This document shows positions 5,326 to 6,646 of a DNA stretch of 6,646 nt, piece after piece; position 1 is the first letter of the stretch; the number at the start of each line of letters is the position of its first letter. Source of the DNA: Betaproteobacteria bacterium (GTDB taxonomy: Bacteria > Pseudomonadota > Gammaproteobacteria > Burkholderiales > Rhodocyclaceae). Made by a program: the position numbers and the translations under genes. The notes under the pieces are model-generated. The model was not told the DNA's origin. It saw only the letters and a program-made list of their open reading frames with translations, and did not search any database. Location of the stretch: the NCBI GenBank assembly GCA_028868235.1, contig JAGWUW010000151.1, positions 1 through 6,646 on the forward strand, given 5' to 3'.

Positions 5326-5949
5326 ATGGACTATTCCGACGATATCTACGCCTCGCCCGCATGCGGGACCAATACCCTGGCACTGCTCGGGCCGCTGGCG
5401 CCGCTGGCGGGAACCTGGGAGGGCACCCGCGGGGTGGACATCGCGCCCAAGCGCGAGGGCGCGCGGCGGCAGGAATTCTTCGAGCGGATCACGCTTGAAC
5501 CAGTGGATCCGGGCAACAACGGACCGCAGGTGCTCTATGCGCTGCGCTACCATACCTGGATGTGCAAACCGGGCGAGAAGGGCACCTACCATGACCAGGT
5601 GGGTTACTGGCTGTGGGAGCCGGCGACGGAGACGGTGATGCATTCGCTGACGATCCCGCGCGGGCAGACCGCGCTGGCTGTGGGCAAGGCGGCGGCGGAC
5701 GCGAAGCGGTTTACGCTGACCGCCCGGCGGGGCACGACCGACTACGGGATCTGCTCCAATCCCTACCTCGAGGCCAACTTCCGCACCGAGAGCTTCGAGA
5801 TCACCGTGACCGTGCATGAGGACGGAACCTGGTCCTACGAGGAGGACACGGTGATGATGATCAAGGGCCAGAGCGAGCCGTTCCATCACCGCGATTCGAA
5901 CCGGCTGACCCGGGTTGGCGCGCCGGCGGCGAACCCGCTGATGGCGTGA
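5326..5949 (+). CDS. Nitrobindin-like heme-binding beta-barrel protein
   Basis: A 207-residue protein of the nitrobindin / FABP-like (DUF1794) group, small cytoplasmic beta-barrels related to lipocalins; characterised members bind heme and interact with nitric oxide or peroxynitrite. The opening strand LAPLAGTWEGTRG (GTWEG at about 29-33) is the usual signature. It is followed by alternating strands (DQVGYWLWEPATETVMHSL, FRTESFEITVTVHEDGTWSYEED) and a C-terminal EPFHHRDSNRL segment with His187/His188; a histidine near the C-terminus is the axial heme ligand in nitrobindins, though which one it is here I cannot say. Length fits the family. The start at 5326 is preferred because GGAGGG (5315-5320) sits five bases upstream; an earlier in-frame ATG at 5305 lacks such a site. 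No signal peptide or membrane segment. It appears monocistronic and intact, has high GC at third positions, and belongs to the chromosomal side of the boundary. Ligand is not provable from sequence. Confidence 0.8.
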   Translation: MDYSDDIYASPACGTNTLALLGPLAPLAGTWEGTRGVDIAPKREGARRQEFFERITLEPVDPGNNGPQVLYALRYHTWMCKPGEKGTYHDQVGYWLWEPATETVMHSLTIPRGQTALAVGKAAADAKRFTLTARRGTTDYGICSNPYLEANFRTESFEITVTVHEDGTWSYEEDTVMMIKGQSEPFHHRDSNRLTRVGAPAANPLMA

Positions 5950-6251
5950 TTTCGGGCCAGGCGCCTGATTTCGCACGGATAGTTAGTTGACGATGTACAT
6001 GCGCGGGCTTGTCTCCGGTTGCGCGCTGTAGGGGGCTGCGGCGCGGCGGAATGGCGGGCCAGGTTATCGCATGAGGCGGGAGCTGTAGGACAGCGCTGGA
6101 CGGGGGGCGCGGGGAAGCGATCCGCCTCCCCTGCCCCGCTGGCTTGTGTGCGGATTGTGGCGCCGGAGAGGCGGAAGCGGGGCGCCATGGGCCCTGAAAC
6201 GAGTTCCGGACGACGATAATTACGAGGCCGCGCTTTGCCAGAGCGACCGTG
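5950..6251. other. GC-rich intergenic stretch, no gene seen
   Basis: Between the convergent nitrobindin-like gene and the MarR-type gene no frame gives a recognisable protein; the long frames on both strands are Arg/Pro/Ala-rich by-products of GC bias. A TTGACG at 5987-5992 follows a TAGTTAG run, but no -10 element is found at the right distance. An 8-bp palindrome ATGTACAT lies at 5993-6000. GGCGCC occurs twice around 6160-6186. No terminator with a T-run follows the nitrobindin-like gene. Confidence 0.5.
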
Positions 6252-6290
6252 GCCTCCCGCAGGTGGAGGCTCAGGAAACCTGCGGGAGGC
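6252..6290 (-). terminator. Perfect 13-bp hairpin between convergent genes
   Basis: GCCTCCCGCAGGT (6252-6264) and ACCTGCGGGAGGC (6278-6290) form a perfect 13-bp GC-rich stem with a 13-base loop. It lies 53 bases beyond the MarR-type stop codon on the minus strand and also downstream of the plus-strand nitrobindin-like gene. It could serve as a bidirectional terminator or mRNA 3'-end barrier, although neither side has a T-run. Confidence 0.5.
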
Positions 6291-6342
6291 GGGGGAAGCC
6301 GGATCGCGACACGCGGGCGGGCAACCGCACCGGCGCGGGGGC

Positions 6343-6646
6343 TCAGACCGGGAGGGTGTTGGCCCCGCTGGCGGAGGTGAGGCCGGTGGCGCCCACCGCC
6401 TCGAAATAGCGGCCCATGCCATCGGCCGCCTTGTCGGTCAGGCCGATGAAGGCGCGGCGGCGATCGAGGGTATCTTCGACCCGTTCGAACAGGCCGGCAC
6501 GGGTCATCTGGCTGATCCAGCGCAGCGCGGTGGTCGGCGGGACGCCCGAGGCGATGCACAGCGAGGTGACCGAAACGCGCTTGTGTTCGGCGCGGGCGGC
6601 GGCGAGATCGAGCAGCATGTCCCAGGCGGGATCGGCGAAGAGTTCG
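6343..6646 (-). CDS. MarR-family winged-helix transcriptional regulator, partial
   Basis: The C-terminal 100 codons of a MarR-type regulator; the 5' end lies beyond the right edge. The frame is open to the edge and reads ELFADPAWDMLLDLAAAR before an internal ATG at 6616-6618, which is therefore not the true start. The winged-helix domain shows a helix-turn-helix (SVTSLCIASGVPPTTALRWI), a second helix (MTRAGLFERVED) and the wing DRRRAFIGLTDKA, where Asp-Arg-Arg-Arg matches the MarR wing DxRR signature. It ends with a dimerisation helix (GMGRYFEAVG). This wording is characteristic of regulators that sphingomonads carry in many copies. It converges on the nitrobindin-like gene, so the two are not an operon; its target cannot be told from this window. 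It may be a dimeric repressor responding to a small molecule, as in the family. Confidence 0.85.
   Translation of the reverse strand, partial: ELFADPAWDMLLDLAAARAEHKRVSVTSLCIASGVPPTTALRWISQMTRAGLFERVEDTLDRRRAFIGLTDKAADGMGRYFEAVGATGLTSASGANTLPV

Noticed and set aside
5299..6559. Long minus-strand frames (5299-5976 and 5861-6559)
   Set aside because: Arg/Pro/His-rich translations opposite the nitrobindin-like and MarR genes; typical shadows in GC-rich DNA.
1..6646. CRISPR array, rRNA or intact tRNA
   Set aside because: No regularly spaced identical repeats of 24-40 bases and no complete cloverleaf or rRNA-like block were found on reading either strand.

Overview
This window looks like a junction between degraded, mobile accessory DNA (roughly positions 1 to 5230) and ordinary chromosome (about 5300 to the end) of an alphaproteobacterium, most likely a member of the Sphingomonadales. 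The host inference rests on the GC-rich right end. There, a nitrobindin-like beta-barrel gene lies near a winged-helix MarR-type regulator whose wording (SVTSLCIASGVPPTTALRWI) is typical of the regulators that are abundant in sphingomonads. The left part is visibly less GC-rich and has several short A/T-rich patches, consistent with acquired DNA.

Layout, left to right. Positions 1-376 hold no convincing gene. A complete serine recombinase (resolvase/invertase class) lies on the minus strand at 404-946. Its promoter sits inside a cluster of direct and inverted GTCTCA boxes at 956-1045 that looks like its own res/operator site. A 280-base non-coding stretch (1047-1325) carries eight copies of the hexamer CTCCAC/GTGGAG. 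Next is a minus-strand gene of 352 (or 364) codons with no firm family. Its C-terminal third resembles PcfJ-like proteins, and it ends in a strongly acidic tail. It has a clear extended -10 promoter, and between the promoter and the likely TTG start lies a perfect 7-bp inverted repeat that could be an operator.

Positions 2510-4165 (minus) hold the C-terminal part of a type III restriction-type helicase/nuclease (Res): motifs V/VI and a PD...ExK nuclease are present, but the Walker A/B half is missing. It meets head to head, at about 4160-4170, an N-terminally truncated YgjP/DUF45-type zinc metallopeptidase on the plus strand (to 4626). The two 5' ends have been lost at a single point, most simply by one deletion between divergently transcribed genes. 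The locus is therefore a dead or remnant restriction-type module, not a working system.

Positions 4627-5240 are a degraded integration boundary. On the minus strand at 5081-5179 there is an orphan tail of a P4-type tyrosine integrase. It is bracketed by two copies of a 17-bp sequence, CTGGCACCAYTTTTCCT (4922-4938 and 5214-5230), the first preceded by a sequence resembling a degenerate tRNA 3' end. I read this as the scar of an integrative element. To its right are the nitrobindin-like gene (5326-5949, plus), a GC-rich intergenic stretch with a strong hairpin, and a partial MarR-family gene running off the right edge.

No CRISPR array, rRNA or complete tRNA is visible. The best candidate for something undescribed is the PcfJ-like gene with its leader; the best-supported oddities are the double-truncation junction and the integrase scar.
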